In this document: positions 54,963 to 63,718 of the stretch, piece after piece | Layout: each line of letters starts with the position of its first letter | Position numbering within the stretch: position 1 is the stretch's first letter | NCBI RefSeq assembly: GCF_014206945.1 | Contig: NZ_JACHON010000004.1 | Coordinates: 141,209-205,208, forward strand | DNA: 64,000 nt | Source of the DNA: Gracilibacillus halotolerans | GTDB taxonomy: Bacteria; Bacillota; Bacilli; Bacillales; Amphibacillaceae | Direction of reading: 5' to 3' | Notes under the pieces: model-generated | What the model was told of the DNA's origin: nothing | Databases searched by the model: none | Seen by the model: only the letters and a program-made list of their open reading frames with translations | Translations under genes and position numbers: made by a program

Positions 54963-56305
54963 ACTTAAAACGGAAAATTCAGCTATTTATCACGCTTTTA
55001 ATGATTGGAATTGTTGTTATTATTAATGCGGTAATTTATTTGTTGTACGCAAACCATCTAACAACAAATGAAATCGACCGTGTGCAAAACGAAGCAGAGA
55101 ATATTCGGGAAGCGATGGCGCAAAACAATGATTCCAATCTCGATTTTCGAGCATTGCTTCAAGCCTTTTTACCACCAGATGGTATTATTCGAATCATTCA
55201 AGAAGATGGAGGTGTCTCTTATTCTGTTGCCAAGAGTCCGGACTTTTCTGATTTACCTATAGATTTTGTTCAACAGGATACGATTGAAAGAATTGACTAT
55301 GAGGACACACCATTTGCACAAGCGTCTTTACCGGTTATTTGGGAGGATGGTTCGATCGTTACGCTGCAGCTTAGTGTCGCGCTATATTCGGTTGATGAAG
55401 CGATTGAATCGTTAAGATTTGTCTTACTTATTACAATTATTGTATCGATTATTCCTGCCTTGTTATCAGGAAGCTTTTTAGCTAATTATTTGATAAAACC
55501 AATTCGCAAATTAACAGAGGGGATGCACAATAATCCGATTAACGGAAAATGGGAACGTATTGATATCCAACGAAAAAACAAAGACGAATTGAATGATTTA
55601 CAAGATGAATACAATAAGATGATTGACCGTATTGAAGAAAATATTGGGAAGCAACAACAGTTTGTCTCAGACGCCTCTCACGAACTCCGAACACCACTCT
55701 CTGTAATCAAGAGTTATGCAGAACTATTAAAAAGGCGTGTAGAAAAGAAACCTGAACTACTTCACGAGGGAACAGATACTATTTTAAGAGAAACAGACAG
55801 AATGAAGACGTTAATTGAACAAATGCTATCCCTTGCTAAAAATGAACATGAAAACTTAAATCTTACCTCTTTTGATGCAGTTGGTGCTTTGCAAAGTGTT
55901 ATCCAATCTATCACAGCGGTGTATAGTCGAGAAATACAATTACATGTAAAAGAACGACCAATCATGGTTTTTGCAGATAATGAAAAGCTCCAACAAGCTC
56001 TTTATATTTTAATCGATAACGCTTGTAAATATAGTGACCGTGAAGTGGTTACTACAATCACGAAAGGAAAAAACACTATTTTAATCAGCGTCAAAGATTT
56101 TGGTGAAGGTATTGATAGTGAAGATTTGGCTCACATTTTTGATCGTTTCTATCGTGTCGACAAAGCAAGAAGTAGAAAAACAGGTGGTACAGGGTTAGGT
56201 CTATCTATTTGTAAACAAATTGTAGAAGTCCACGGTGGTACCATTACTGTTGAAAGTAAAAAGAATGAAGGAACAGAATTTGTGATTACATTGCCAAATG
56301 AATAA
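54959..56305 (+). CDS. ykoH: Membrane sensor histidine kinase, YkoH-like
   Basis: A 448-residue kinase. TM1 about 9-31, an extracellular sensor domain about 32-152, TM2 about 153-176, HAMP about 177-230. Phospho-acceptor H241 lies in SDASHELRTPLSVIKSY. The ATPase domain has the N box (IDNACKYS), DFGEGID, FDRFYRVDKARSRKTGGTGLGLSI and GTEFVITLP. All catalytic elements are intact. It is co-transcribed with ykoG and followed 130 bases later by a PepSY gene, as ykoGH and ykoI are grouped in B. subtilis. The signal is unknown, presumably an envelope condition. Confidence 0.9.
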   Translation: MNLKRKIQLFITLLMIGIVVIINAVIYLLYANHLTTNEIDRVQNEAENIREAMAQNNDSNLDFRALLQAFLPPDGIIRIIQEDGGVSYSVAKSPDFSDLPIDFVQQDTIERIDYEDTPFAQASLPVIWEDGSIVTLQLSVALYSVDEAIESLRFVLLITIIVSIIPALLSGSFLANYLIKPIRKLTEGMHNNPINGKWERIDIQRKNKDELNDLQDEYNKMIDRIEENIGKQQQFVSDASHELRTPLSVIKSYAELLKRRVEKKPELLHEGTDTILRETDRMKTLIEQMLSLAKNEHENLNLTSFDAVGALQSVIQSITAVYSREIQLHVKERPIMVFADNEKLQQALYILIDNACKYSDREVVTTITKGKNTILISVKDFGEGIDSEDLAHIFDRFYRVDKARSRKTGGTGLGLSICKQIVEVHGGTITVESKKNEGTEFVITLPNE

Positions 56306-56353
56306 TGATAATTTTGCTGAAGAAATAGTCAAAATCATATAAATTTTTATAAT

Positions 56354-56410
56354 TTCTCATCATTTTCTCATTTTTCTTTTATGTTCTACTCATCTTCTCT
56401 GGATAAACTA
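56354..56410 (+). promoter_or_regulatory. Shared PepSY promoter block, copy 2
   Basis: TTCTCAT at 56354 and 56365 and TACTCAT at 56387 repeat the spacing seen at 46024, 46035 and 46057. GGATAAACTA and ATAACAAAT follow as in copy 1. It probably binds the adjacent YkoG-like regulator. Confidence 0.68.
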
Positions 56411-56438
56411 AAGATAACAAATCAGAGGAGGATAATCA

Positions 56439-57101
56439 TTGAATAATAAGATCTTTTTTTCAATTATTGGTGTGCTATTATTAGTTGGTGGAATTCTTGC
56501 AGTACTCACTTTTAACTCCGATTCAGCAAGTGCCTATTTAACAAAAGATGAAGCAAAGAACAAAATCCAAACACAGTTCCCTGGTGAAATAGTAGAATTG
56601 GAGCTTGATGAAGAGAGTAATAAAAAAGTATATGAGGTAGAAATAAAAGGTTCTGATCGATTTTACGAGTTAGAAATTGATGCAGAAACAGGAGAAGTAC
56701 TAAAAATTGAAGAAAAGCTATTTAATAATCAAAAGGTAACTGATAACCAGAAAAATGATGATATTCCGGAAGTAAACGTTAGTCAAGCCGATGATCAAGA
56801 CGACCAGTCGAAACAAGACAAAAAAGAAACCAAAAAGGTAGAAGCTAATGATGACAAGGACGAAGAAAACAAATCTTCAAAAAAATCATCTATTATCTCA
56901 ATCGATAAAGCAAAGTCAATCGCTAAAGGCTTATTCAATGGGAAAATTGATGAAATTGAATTAGACGATGATGATGGGCTTCGTTATTATGAAATTGAAA
57001 TGTACTCTTCAACCGAGGTAGCAGAATTAAAAATCAATGCTTATACTGGAGAACTCATATCTATCTCTAAAGAGAAACATGAAGATGATGACGACGATTA
57101 A
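56439..57101 (+). CDS. Exported protein with two PepSY domains (YkoI-like)
   Basis: A 220-residue paralogue of 46113-46700. The signal segment ends SASA near residue 32. PepSY domains lie at about 34-92 (TKDEAKNKIQTQFPGEIVELEL, YELEIDAETGEVLKIEE) and about 155-212 (SIDKAKSIAKGLFNGKIDEIELD, LKINAYTGELISIS). The Asp/Lys-rich linker between them is longer than in the paralogue, and the tail ends in a run of Asp. The start is TTG at 56439 with GAGGAGG seven bases before it. It follows ykoGH and was probably duplicated together with its promoter. Confidence 0.87.
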   Translation: MNNKIFFSIIGVLLLVGGILAVLTFNSDSASAYLTKDEAKNKIQTQFPGEIVELELDEESNKKVYEVEIKGSDRFYELEIDAETGEVLKIEEKLFNNQKVTDNQKNDDIPEVNVSQADDQDDQSKQDKKETKKVEANDDKDEENKSSKKSSIISIDKAKSIAKGLFNGKIDEIELDDDDGLRYYEIEMYSSTEVAELKINAYTGELISISKEKHEDDDDD

Positions 57102-57116
57102 GCAAATTTGGTAATC

Positions 57117-57172
57117 GGGAGGCCCTTTGCAAGAATAGTTAGCCAACTACATTCCTGCAAAGTGGCCTTCCT
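57117..57172 (+). terminator. Long imperfect hairpin after the second PepSY gene
   Basis: GGAGGCC and CTTTGCA pair with TGCAAAG and GGCCTTCC across a 22-base loop. The T run is absent, so this could be a terminator relic or an RNA-stabilising fold. Confidence 0.5.
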
Positions 57173-57227
57173 CTACAGATTTATTTACCCCGATAGAACT
57201 GCCAGTTTAGTTTTGTCAGCTCGTTTA

Positions 57228-57611
57228 TTAAGTAACTTCGAATGACTCCGTTACAAGAATACTATCTTGTACCGATTGAATCATACCACAATTTTTTCGT
57301 GCAATAGATATCGCTCTTTCTATTTTTTCCTCGCGGAGCTCTTCCCCTTGAATAACAAAATGCAAGTGTATTTTCTCTATACGGTTTGCCTGTGTTTCAT
57401 TACGCTCAATAGTAGTGAATACTTTGATGTTTTCAAAATCAATCCTCATTTTAGTCAACACCACCCTTAATGCAGCTGAACTACATCCCACTATAGAAGC
57501 AATCATTAACTCAAAAGGACGAAAACCATATTCTGTGTCTGCAGAAATAGCTAATTCACCAAATTCCGTGTTCATAGTAAAACCATGTTCTTTCATGTTA
57601 AATTCCTTCAT
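57228..57611 (-). CDS. OsmC family protein
   Basis: A 127-residue OsmC/Ohr-superfamily protein. The two conserved cysteines C43 (IVGCSSA) and C108 (KNCGMIQSV) can reduce organic peroxides with thiol electron donors. The short length and RPFELMIASIVGCSSAALR place it with the YhfA/OsmC-like group, not with Ohr. AAGGAGC precedes the ATG. It is alone between convergent and divergent neighbours. The actual substrate and reductant are not evident. Confidence 0.88.
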   Translation of the reverse strand: MKEFNMKEHGFTMNTEFGELAISADTEYGFRPFELMIASIVGCSSAALRVVLTKMRIDFENIKVFTTIERNETQANRIEKIHLHFVIQGEELREEKIERAISIARKNCGMIQSVQDSILVTESFEVT

Positions 57612-58022
57612 ATTCTATTTGCTCCTTAAATTTTCTATCCCTATCATAAATAAAGATATCGCCAAGCTTTAAATCATTTTACAAACTAAATGTGAAAATT
57701 TGATGAATGTAATGTTTGGCAAATCCTTTTTAGAATGCCATTCTATTTTTTCTCTTGTTAGGGATCTCACCATAATTAACACTCTCCCTTCCCATTAATA
57801 AGGAAAATACTCTCCTCTCTGTTCCTTTGGGGATTCTATTGCTACAAACGAGCAGTTCAATTAATTGTCACTTTTTATATTGGTGAATATAGTTCGTTTC
57901 ATCAAATTTTCACATTAGATATATACGTTATATATATAAGTAGATGGAAGCGGAGGGTGGCTTTGTATTAATTAGTAGAAGAACATGGCTAGCAAGATTA
58001 GGATAATGAGGAGGTAGGCTAG
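57612..58022. other. Gene-free interval upstream of the TlpA-like gene
   Basis: About 410 bases between divergent genes. No long ORF. A 20-codon frame at 57944-58006 (MEAEGGFVLISRRT) ends just before the TlpA-like ribosome site, but lacks a convincing Shine-Dalgarno of its own and I do not call it. No recognised promoter consensus with confidence. Confidence 0.5.
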
Positions 58023-58616
58023 ATGAGAAACGCCATTATTGTGATAATTGTGCTAGGAATACTTGGCTGGGTTAGTTATGATTTTATTAGTTCCAATAAC
58101 ACAAGTAGTGAAAATGAAATGGGTAACAAAATTACTGCACCACCTGCTACAAATGGAGATGTAAGTGAGAATGCGGTTGTCGAATCAGAAGATATTGGGC
58201 TCGAACTAGGTGAGATCGCACCTGATTTTGAACTTGAAACATTAGATGGTGAAACGGCTAAATTATCTGATTTCAGAGGGGAAAAAGTATTACTAAATTT
58301 TTGGGCCACTTGGTGTCCGCCTTGTAGAGCAGAAATGCCGGATATGCAAAAATTTCATGAAGATACAAATGTAAATATCTTAGCTGTAAATTTAATTGAA
58401 ACAGAGTCAAGTCCCCAAAACGTACCTGAATTTAAAGATGAACTAGGACTAACATTTCCTATTCTGTTAGATGAAGGTTCAGAACTAACAACTGAGTATA
58501 AAATCATGGCATATCCAACATCATTTATGATTGATACAAATGGACGTATTCAATACAAAGCATTTGGTGCGATCAACTACGATATAATGATTCAAGAATT
58601 CGAAAAAATGAAATGA
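58023..58616 (+). CDS. Membrane-anchored thioredoxin-like protein, TlpA/ResA type
   Basis: A 197-residue thiol-disulfide protein. One N-terminal membrane anchor (about 3-21), a linker, then an AhpC/TSA-like thioredoxin domain from about residue 62 (LELGEIAPDFELETLDGE). The active-site WCPPC has C98 and C101, and AYPTSF carries the cis-Pro. The domain faces outside. B. subtilis relatives ResA and StoA act in cytochrome c maturation and spore cortex synthesis; no ccm or res genes are adjacent, so the role is open. GAGGAGG before the ATG. Confidence 0.9.
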   Translation: MRNAIIVIIVLGILGWVSYDFISSNNTSSENEMGNKITAPPATNGDVSENAVVESEDIGLELGEIAPDFELETLDGETAKLSDFRGEKVLLNFWATWCPPCRAEMPDMQKFHEDTNVNILAVNLIETESSPQNVPEFKDELGLTFPILLDEGSELTTEYKIMAYPTSFMIDTNGRIQYKAFGAINYDIMIQEFEKMK

Positions 58617-58637
58617 GAAAGATAACTTAGTAAAATA

Positions 58638-58661
58638 AAGGGGAATTAATCCGTTCCCCTC
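58638..58661 (+). terminator. Terminator of the TlpA-like gene
   Basis: AGGGGAA and TTCCCCT are perfect 7-bp arms around TTAATCCG; the following T content is low. Confidence 0.6.
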
Positions 58662-58732
58662 TTCAAATTCATATATGTCAAATATTTTTCTTTTTTACAT
58701 TATTCATATTGATTATTCTTTTATCATAAACA

Positions 58733-58760
58733 AAAAAGCGACCAATTATGATCGCCTAAC
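58733..58760 (-). terminator. Terminator of the SAM hydrolase gene
   Basis: Minus strand: AGGCGATC, ATAATT loop, GGTCGCT, then six T. Confidence 0.75.
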
Positions 58761-58777
58761 AATTATAAAAAATTTTT

Positions 58778-59617
58778 CTACTTTAATACAACACGCCAGC
58801 TCGTGCCTATTCCAATATTATACGCCTTTGCAAAGGATCCTTGATTAATAGCAATTGCCATATTATCTAATGAATTCACATAAATAACTGGCTCCCCTAC
58901 CTTCGTTGAAGCAAACGAACGACCATACCTCATTGTGTTCTTGTACACTTGGCGAGAATCATGAAAAATTTCTACTTCTACCTCGTCACCATAGGTAATC
59001 CCTAATTTTTCAAACAGTTCTCTTTCAATATTTGTCCAAAGGTTTCCAAATTGAACATCCAGAATATCAATCGTACCTGTTATTTTTTCATTGTTATCGT
59101 CTAATTTAGGATGATAAAACGGTAGCCGCTCGACATTTTCGACGGATAAAGCTGGGCCTACTCCTTCCATATCAATAATACCAGCGGCCAATCTAGCACC
59201 TGTAAAGGCATAGATGTCTCTACCATGAAAAGTGTGTGAAGCTCCTGATGATGGTAATCGATTTAATTCTTCATCAATTTCTCTTACCTCTACAATCTCT
59301 TGATGATAATAAATATGAGTCAGTGTCCCATTGTCTGGTGTAATAATATATCTATTATCTTTTGTTCTAGCTACAATACTTTTTCTATCAGATCCAACCC
59401 CAGGGTCTACTACAGATACAAAAACTGTTTCCTCTGGCCAATAATTAATCGTTTGCCATAATCGATACGACGCAGACCAAATATCGAATGGAGGGATATA
59501 ATGGGTATTATCGTATATCGGTATTTCACTGCTGACGGAGTGAGCTACACCTTTCATCGCACTAACTGCTCCATCTGCTAGTCCAAAATCAGTCTGTAAA
59601 ATTAAAGGCTTACTCAT
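58778..59617 (-). CDS. S-adenosyl-L-methionine hydroxide adenosyltransferase (SAM hydrolase, DUF62)
   Basis: A 279-residue member of the SAM-dependent fluorinase/chlorinase superfamily. Most members use water or hydroxide to split SAM into adenosine and methionine. QTDFGLADGAVSAMKGV is the N-terminal signature with the catalytic Asp. VFVSVVDPGVGSDRKSI and FHGRDIYAFTGARLA carry the Asp-Arg-His triad residues. The C-terminal domain starts about residue 175 and ends with YVNSLDNMAIAINQGSFA. There is no evidence of halogenase-specific insertion. Its physiological reason is unclear; it would lower SAM. Confidence 0.9.
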   Translation of the reverse strand: MSKPLILQTDFGLADGAVSAMKGVAHSVSSEIPIYDNTHYIPPFDIWSASYRLWQTINYWPEETVFVSVVDPGVGSDRKSIVARTKDNRYIITPDNGTLTHIYYHQEIVEVREIDEELNRLPSSGASHTFHGRDIYAFTGARLAAGIIDMEGVGPALSVENVERLPFYHPKLDDNNEKITGTIDILDVQFGNLWTNIERELFEKLGITYGDEVEVEIFHDSRQVYKNTMRYGRSFASTKVGEPVIYVNSLDNMAIAINQGSFAKAYNIGIGTSWRVVLK

Positions 59618-59654
59618 CCAAAATTCCCCCTATTATCATTATTCATTACTGATA

Positions 59655-60968
59655 TTATTTTTTTTCTTTTTCTAATACTGTTATTTTAAAGGTTTCTACT
59701 TTATGTTCCGTTATTACCTCTGCTTCGATTTTTAAATTTTTATAAGTTACCGTTGGTTGTTCTCCTATTTTCGGAATCCGACCTAATAGATGGACAAAGA
59801 AACCGTTTATCGTTTCAAACTCCTCAGTTGGCAACTCTACTTGAAACACCTCTTCTAATTCATACAGATTCGTAACTCCCTCCACACGATACTGCTCGTC
59901 TGTCAGTGGAATAATTTCACTTTCTTCCTGTTCACCAGGTAAATGGTGCTCACTCATTATTTCACCAACAATTTCTTCGATCATATCCTCCATCGTTACG
60001 ATTCCATCAACACCACCATATTCATCCAAAACGATCGCAATGTGAGCATTATTTGCCTTCATATCGTTAAACGCTACGTCAATTGGCTGCATCTCCATTA
60101 CATAATAGGGTTCTCTTAAAATAGCCTCTAAAGAAAATTCAACTTTCTCTTGAGACAAATATGGAAACATATCTTTCATATGCAAAATACCGATAATATT
60201 ATCCATATTCTCTTCATAAATCGGGAACCTTGTGAAACGTTTTTCATTCATAATCTGGAGAATTTCGTCTAGTGGCGCATTTTTTTGAATCGCGATAATT
60301 TCCGTTCGATGTGTCATTACATCCGAAACCTGTTTATCATTTAATTCAAAAATATTATGAATCATTTGCTTCTCGTCTACTTCAATTGTACCTTGCTCTC
60401 CACCAATATCAACGAGCATGCGAATTTCTTCTTCATTTGCTTCCTCTTTCTTCGCATTGGGATCTACCCCAAACAGTTTCACAATCAGATTCGTAGATAT
60501 GTTCAACAGTTTGACGAATGGAAAGCTTATTTTAAAGAGAATACTAAGGGGATTAACCGTTAAATAAGCAATTTGCTCCGCTTTTTGTAACGCTAATTGC
60601 TTCGGTACTAATTCACCAACAACAAGTGTGAAATAGGATAACAATAATGTAATCACAATTACCGATATCGTTTCGAGTAAAGAGACCGACAGAGGTACAC
60701 CTATCTCTTTAAGCCAGTTTGCAAGAGGTGTAGCAAAACTATCCGCAGCAAACGCACTAGCTAAAAATCCCGCTAACGTAATACCTATCTGAATCGTTGC
60801 TAAAAAACGTCCGGGCTCATCTAACAATTTCTTTAATTTAATCGACTTTTTATCATTTTCTTGTGCACGTTTATTAATTTTATTGTCGTTAAGCGCAACA
60901 AGTGAGATTTCAGACGCTGCAAAAAATGCATTCACCAATATTAATATAATTAATATCATAATTTCCAT
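59655..60968 (-). CDS. HlyC/CorC family membrane protein (CNNM domain, CBS pair)
   Basis: A 437-residue transporter-like protein. The DUF21/CNNM membrane domain (1-190) opens IMILIILILVNAFFAASEISLVALNDNKI. Two CBS motifs (about 207-330) include VMTHRTEIIAIQKNAPLDEIL and FTRFPIYEENMDNIIGILHMKD. The CorC_HlyC domain (about 348-430) ends the protein. Relatives such as B. subtilis YhdP/MpfA export Mg2+; that role is likely but unproven. Full length and apparently intact. Confidence 0.92.
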   Translation of the reverse strand: MEIMILIILILVNAFFAASEISLVALNDNKINKRAQENDKKSIKLKKLLDEPGRFLATIQIGITLAGFLASAFAADSFATPLANWLKEIGVPLSVSLLETISVIVITLLLSYFTLVVGELVPKQLALQKAEQIAYLTVNPLSILFKISFPFVKLLNISTNLIVKLFGVDPNAKKEEANEEEIRMLVDIGGEQGTIEVDEKQMIHNIFELNDKQVSDVMTHRTEIIAIQKNAPLDEILQIMNEKRFTRFPIYEENMDNIIGILHMKDMFPYLSQEKVEFSLEAILREPYYVMEMQPIDVAFNDMKANNAHIAIVLDEYGGVDGIVTMEDMIEEIVGEIMSEHHLPGEQEESEIIPLTDEQYRVEGVTNLYELEEVFQVELPTEEFETINGFFVHLLGRIPKIGEQPTVTYKNLKIEAEVITEHKVETFKITVLEKEKK

Positions 60969-61143
60969 GTTTTATCACCTAATATGAGTATTTACGATTT
61001 AGTATGCCACGAAACCTACAAACTGATTTATTTTGTTTCCAAAAATAGTGTGTAAATAATTCTGATGTAGGGAATATTGAAGAGTACAATGGAAATTACC
61101 TAATTTGTAAATATGATGTATATAGCGAAAGGAGTGGGCTACT

Positions 61144-61443
61144 TTGGAAATAAAAATTACAGACGATGCATTAAAGTGGTTTAAGGAAGAGGTAGAATTA
61201 GATGAGGATAGTTATATAAAATTCCAAGCTAAATATGGTGGCGAAAGTGAGATTCACCAAGGCTTCTCTTTAGCTTTTGAGGTAAATGGAGAAATGGAAG
61301 ACCCAGTAACATCAGTAGATAAGGATGGAATTACCTTTTTTATCGATGCAAACGATGCATGGTATTTTGATGGGTATAATTTAATTGTGAATTACGATGA
61401 GAAACTGGAGGAAGTAAGCTACAAGTATGAAAAAGAAGAATAA
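61144..61443 (+). CDS. HesB/YneR-like iron-sulfur domain protein
   Basis: A 99-residue protein with the HesB fold: ITDDALKWFKEEVELDEDSYIKFQAKYGGES, then FSLAFEVNGEMEDP. The three cysteines that bind Fe-S in A-type carriers are absent, as in the Bacillus YneR branch, so it is probably not a scaffold. The start is TTG at 61144 with AAAGGAG upstream. It is monocistronic with an excellent terminator. Function unknown. Confidence 0.82.
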   Translation: MEIKITDDALKWFKEEVELDEDSYIKFQAKYGGESEIHQGFSLAFEVNGEMEDPVTSVDKDGITFFIDANDAWYFDGYNLIVNYDEKLEEVSYKYEKEE

Positions 61444-61474
61444 GAACAAGATTCGTTAACATTATCTGGCGATT

Positions 61475-61521
61475 AGACAAGCAATGGCAACTTTTTAAGT
61501 TGGCTTTGCTTGTCTTTTTTG
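61475..61521 (+). terminator. Terminator of the HesB-like gene
   Basis: AGACAAGCAA..AACTT pairs with AAGTT..TTTGCTTGTCT through a minor GGC bulge, followed by T6. Confidence 0.92.
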
Positions 61522-61619
61522 CGTTTCTTCACCATGTTTATTCGACAAGCTGTATAGCTTTGTTATTCACTGAACTATGCTAAAATAATAATAGAATAAA
61601 ATTTAGGAGGAAGTGTCTC

Positions 61620-62078
61620 ATGAGTTCGCAACAGTTCCGTAATGCGATGAGTAAATTCGCGACGGGTATAACGATCGTTACTTCGCAATTTGACGAAGAA
61701 ATACGCGGAATGACGGTAAATGCTTTTATGTCTGTTTCACTGGACCCAAAGCTTATCACTATCTCCGTTGATCATAAAACAACTTTCTATGAGAATCATA
61801 AAGAAATCAAGCGATTCGGCATTAGTGTTTTACGCGAGGAACAGAAAGATATATCCATGATTTTTGCTAAGCAATCCGATAAATCGTTTGAAGATTTTTC
61901 TACATTAGATGGGGTTCCAGTTATTAATAATGCTCTAACGACACTTGCATGTACGGTTTCGCAAACAGTGGAGGCCGGAGATCATTTATTAGTTATAGCG
62001 GAAGTAGATGATATCCAAATAAACGACGGAAAGCCTATTCTTTATTTTGACAGTAAGTACCGAACCCTAAACGAATAA
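61620..62078 (+). CDS. Flavin reductase family protein
   Basis: A 152-residue FMN-binding split-barrel protein of the flavin reductase type (FRNAMSKFATGITIVTSQFDEEIRGMTVNAFMSVSLDPKLITISVDH). It supplies reduced FMN/FAD, usually to a monooxygenase partner; none is present here. Length and motif GMTVNAFMSVSLDP are typical of HpaC/RutF-like members. AGGAGGAAG precedes the ATG. Followed 22 bases on by an unknown membrane protein gene, perhaps co-transcribed. Confidence 0.9.
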   Translation: MSSQQFRNAMSKFATGITIVTSQFDEEIRGMTVNAFMSVSLDPKLITISVDHKTTFYENHKEIKRFGISVLREEQKDISMIFAKQSDKSFEDFSTLDGVPVINNALTTLACTVSQTVEAGDHLLVIAEVDDIQINDGKPILYFDSKYRTLNE

Positions 62079-62100
62079 GAATATAAAATGGTGAAAAAAT

Positions 62101-62580
62101 ATGTCTCTATTAAAAATTATTAAATTATCTTCTAAGCTTCCTAACAAGAAAGCTGTATTTGCTTTAAATCGTGTGGCGATGCGTGACACATTAGTTTATT
62201 TGTTCTGTTTGTTCTTTTTTCTATTTCTTCCTTATACGTTTCTTAATATGATGGATGTCTATGAAAATGCGATTTCTAAAAGTCAGCTTGTGCTTCAATC
62301 TATTATTTTCTATCCATTTTTCATGATGTTCCTAGTTATTGTTAGCATCTCCACGTTAGCTGCAATTGCTACTATATTTCGCTTTATTTTATCACGAAAG
62401 CTTGCTTACCAACAGCTCTGGAAAATGTCTGCTTACGCCATATTATGGCCATTTATACTGTACCAAATCACTTTGTTTTTGCCTATTTCTAATTATGTAG
62501 GACTTGCAGTCAGCTTTGGTATTTACGTGTATTTGATGTGGCGAATGATATTAATTTATCCACGTAGAAAGAAAAAATAG
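62101..62580 (+). CDS. Uncharacterised membrane protein, possibly DUF1189-like
   Basis: A 159-residue membrane protein with four hydrophobic segments (about 32-50, 68-96, 110-126, 130-146), an amphipathic N-terminus and a basic C-terminal tail (RRKKK). The pattern loosely recalls the membrane part of DUF1189 proteins, but the length is shorter and I am not sure. The ribosome site before the ATG is weak (GGTGAAA). It follows the flavin reductase gene and shares a terminator with the convergent LCP gene. Confidence 0.65.
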   Translation: MSLLKIIKLSSKLPNKKAVFALNRVAMRDTLVYLFCLFFFLFLPYTFLNMMDVYENAISKSQLVLQSIIFYPFFMMFLVIVSISTLAAIATIFRFILSRKLAYQQLWKMSAYAILWPFILYQITLFLPISNYVGLAVSFGIYVYLMWRMILIYPRRKKK

Positions 62581-62588
62581 CAGATGAA

Positions 62589-62624
62589 AAAGAGGCTGAA
62601 AAAAATCAGCCTCCTTTTTGTTAG
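62589..62624. terminator. Bidirectional terminator
   Basis: GAGGCTGA and TCAGCCTC are perfect arms around an A-rich loop, with T runs on the plus strand (CTTTTTG) and on the minus strand (TTTTTCATC). It serves both convergent genes. Confidence 0.88.
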
Positions 62625-62627
62625 ATT

Positions 62628-63554
62628 TTAGCTTTCGATCATTTCACGTACCTTTGCAAACTCTTCGTCAGGAACGATATAGTAATAAGTATTATCAATT
62701 GTTTTACCTGTTCCTTGAATTAAATAATCTTCCGTGTTCTTAATCGTACCATTGTACCCAGTAAGTAAGCTGTTCATATCAGAGAATTGTAGACTTGTTC
62801 CTACATTATCCCCCATAATAGCTAATACATCATTAATTTTTGTTACATTACCGACAGTAGCACCCTTTTTCACAATTTGCTCGATGACTAGTCGCTGTCT
62901 ATCGGTACGCCCGAAGTCACCACGAGAGTCATCTTTACGCATTCTTACAAAAGCTAGTGCCTTGTCACCGTCCATTGTAACGGGGCCTTTTGTGAATTCA
63001 TATTTTCCGTCATTCCATTCAAGTTCGTTTTGAACCGTTATACCGCCAACTGCATCAACGAGTTCTTTTAAGCCTTCCATATTAATACGGACAAAATGAT
63101 CAATTTCGATTCCTAGTAAGTTCTCAACAGAATTTATCGCCATATCTGGTCCACCATGTGCATAGGCATGATTAATTTTTTCTGTTGTTCCTTTACCAAC
63201 CATTAACGCTCTTGTGTCCCTAGGTATACTTACCATTAACATTTCATCTGTTTCTGGCTTTAGCGTCATTACAATAATTGCGTCCGAACGACCACTATCA
63301 CCTGCACGTTGATCCACTCCTAGAAGCAAGATGTTGATTGGATCTTTTGCTTTAACCTTTTGTTCTGCTTTCTTTTGATCAATTGATTCTACCGTCTCAT
63401 GCATTTGTGAATCTACCGTTTCTTGGACATTATTTACGATGGACCACACGTAAATACCAGCCGCTACGATTAATGCTAATAAGATTAGTAGAGGGGTTAA
63501 TATCCACCACTTTTTTGATTTTTTCTTTTGTTTTATCTCTGATCTTCTTCCCAC
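62628..63554 (-). CDS. LCP family wall teichoic acid ligase (LytR/TagU-like)
   Basis: A 308-residue LytR-CpsA-Psr protein. A basic cytoplasmic start precedes one TM (about 17-37), so the LCP domain faces outside. It begins PINILLLGVDQRAGDSGRSDAI, with SIPRDTR and KINHAYAHGG and a final MDGDKALAFVRMRKDDSRGDFGRTDRQ, covering the Arg and Asp residues that bind the polyprenyl pyrophosphate. Such enzymes attach anionic glycopolymers to peptidoglycan. The start is GTG at 63554. An extended -10 promoter lies upstream. Confidence 0.93.
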   Translation of the reverse strand: MGRRSEIKQKKKSKKWWILTPLLILLALIVAAGIYVWSIVNNVQETVDSQMHETVESIDQKKAEQKVKAKDPINILLLGVDQRAGDSGRSDAIIVMTLKPETDEMLMVSIPRDTRALMVGKGTTEKINHAYAHGGPDMAINSVENLLGIEIDHFVRINMEGLKELVDAVGGITVQNELEWNDGKYEFTKGPVTMDGDKALAFVRMRKDDSRGDFGRTDRQRLVIEQIVKKGATVGNVTKINDVLAIMGDNVGTSLQFSDMNSLLTGYNGTIKNTEDYLIQGTGKTIDNTYYYIVPDEEFAKVREMIES

Positions 63555-63594
63555 TTCATCTTCATCCTATTCATAAAGTCAATTATTCGGCTCT

Positions 63595-63603
63595 ATTATA
63601 GCA
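63595..63603 (-). promoter_or_regulatory. Extended -10 promoter of the LCP gene
   Basis: The minus strand reads TGCTATAAT, an extended -10 element, 40 bases before the GTG start. No good -35 is seen at 17 bases; TTCAAC occurs at 19. Confidence 0.6.
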
Positions 63604-63718
63604 CATCTAGTCTAAAATAGTTGAATATTTTTACAATTTTAGCGAAAAAGCGCGTTATAAACGAAAAAATGTTAGTGCTATTCGAATCGTTAGAGTTTGT
63701 GATTCGGTGTTTCGTTGA

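Noticed and set aside
57944..58006. 20-codon ORF before the TlpA-like gene as a leader peptide
   Set aside because: No clear ribosome site, no attenuator hairpin after it and no regulatory codon run.
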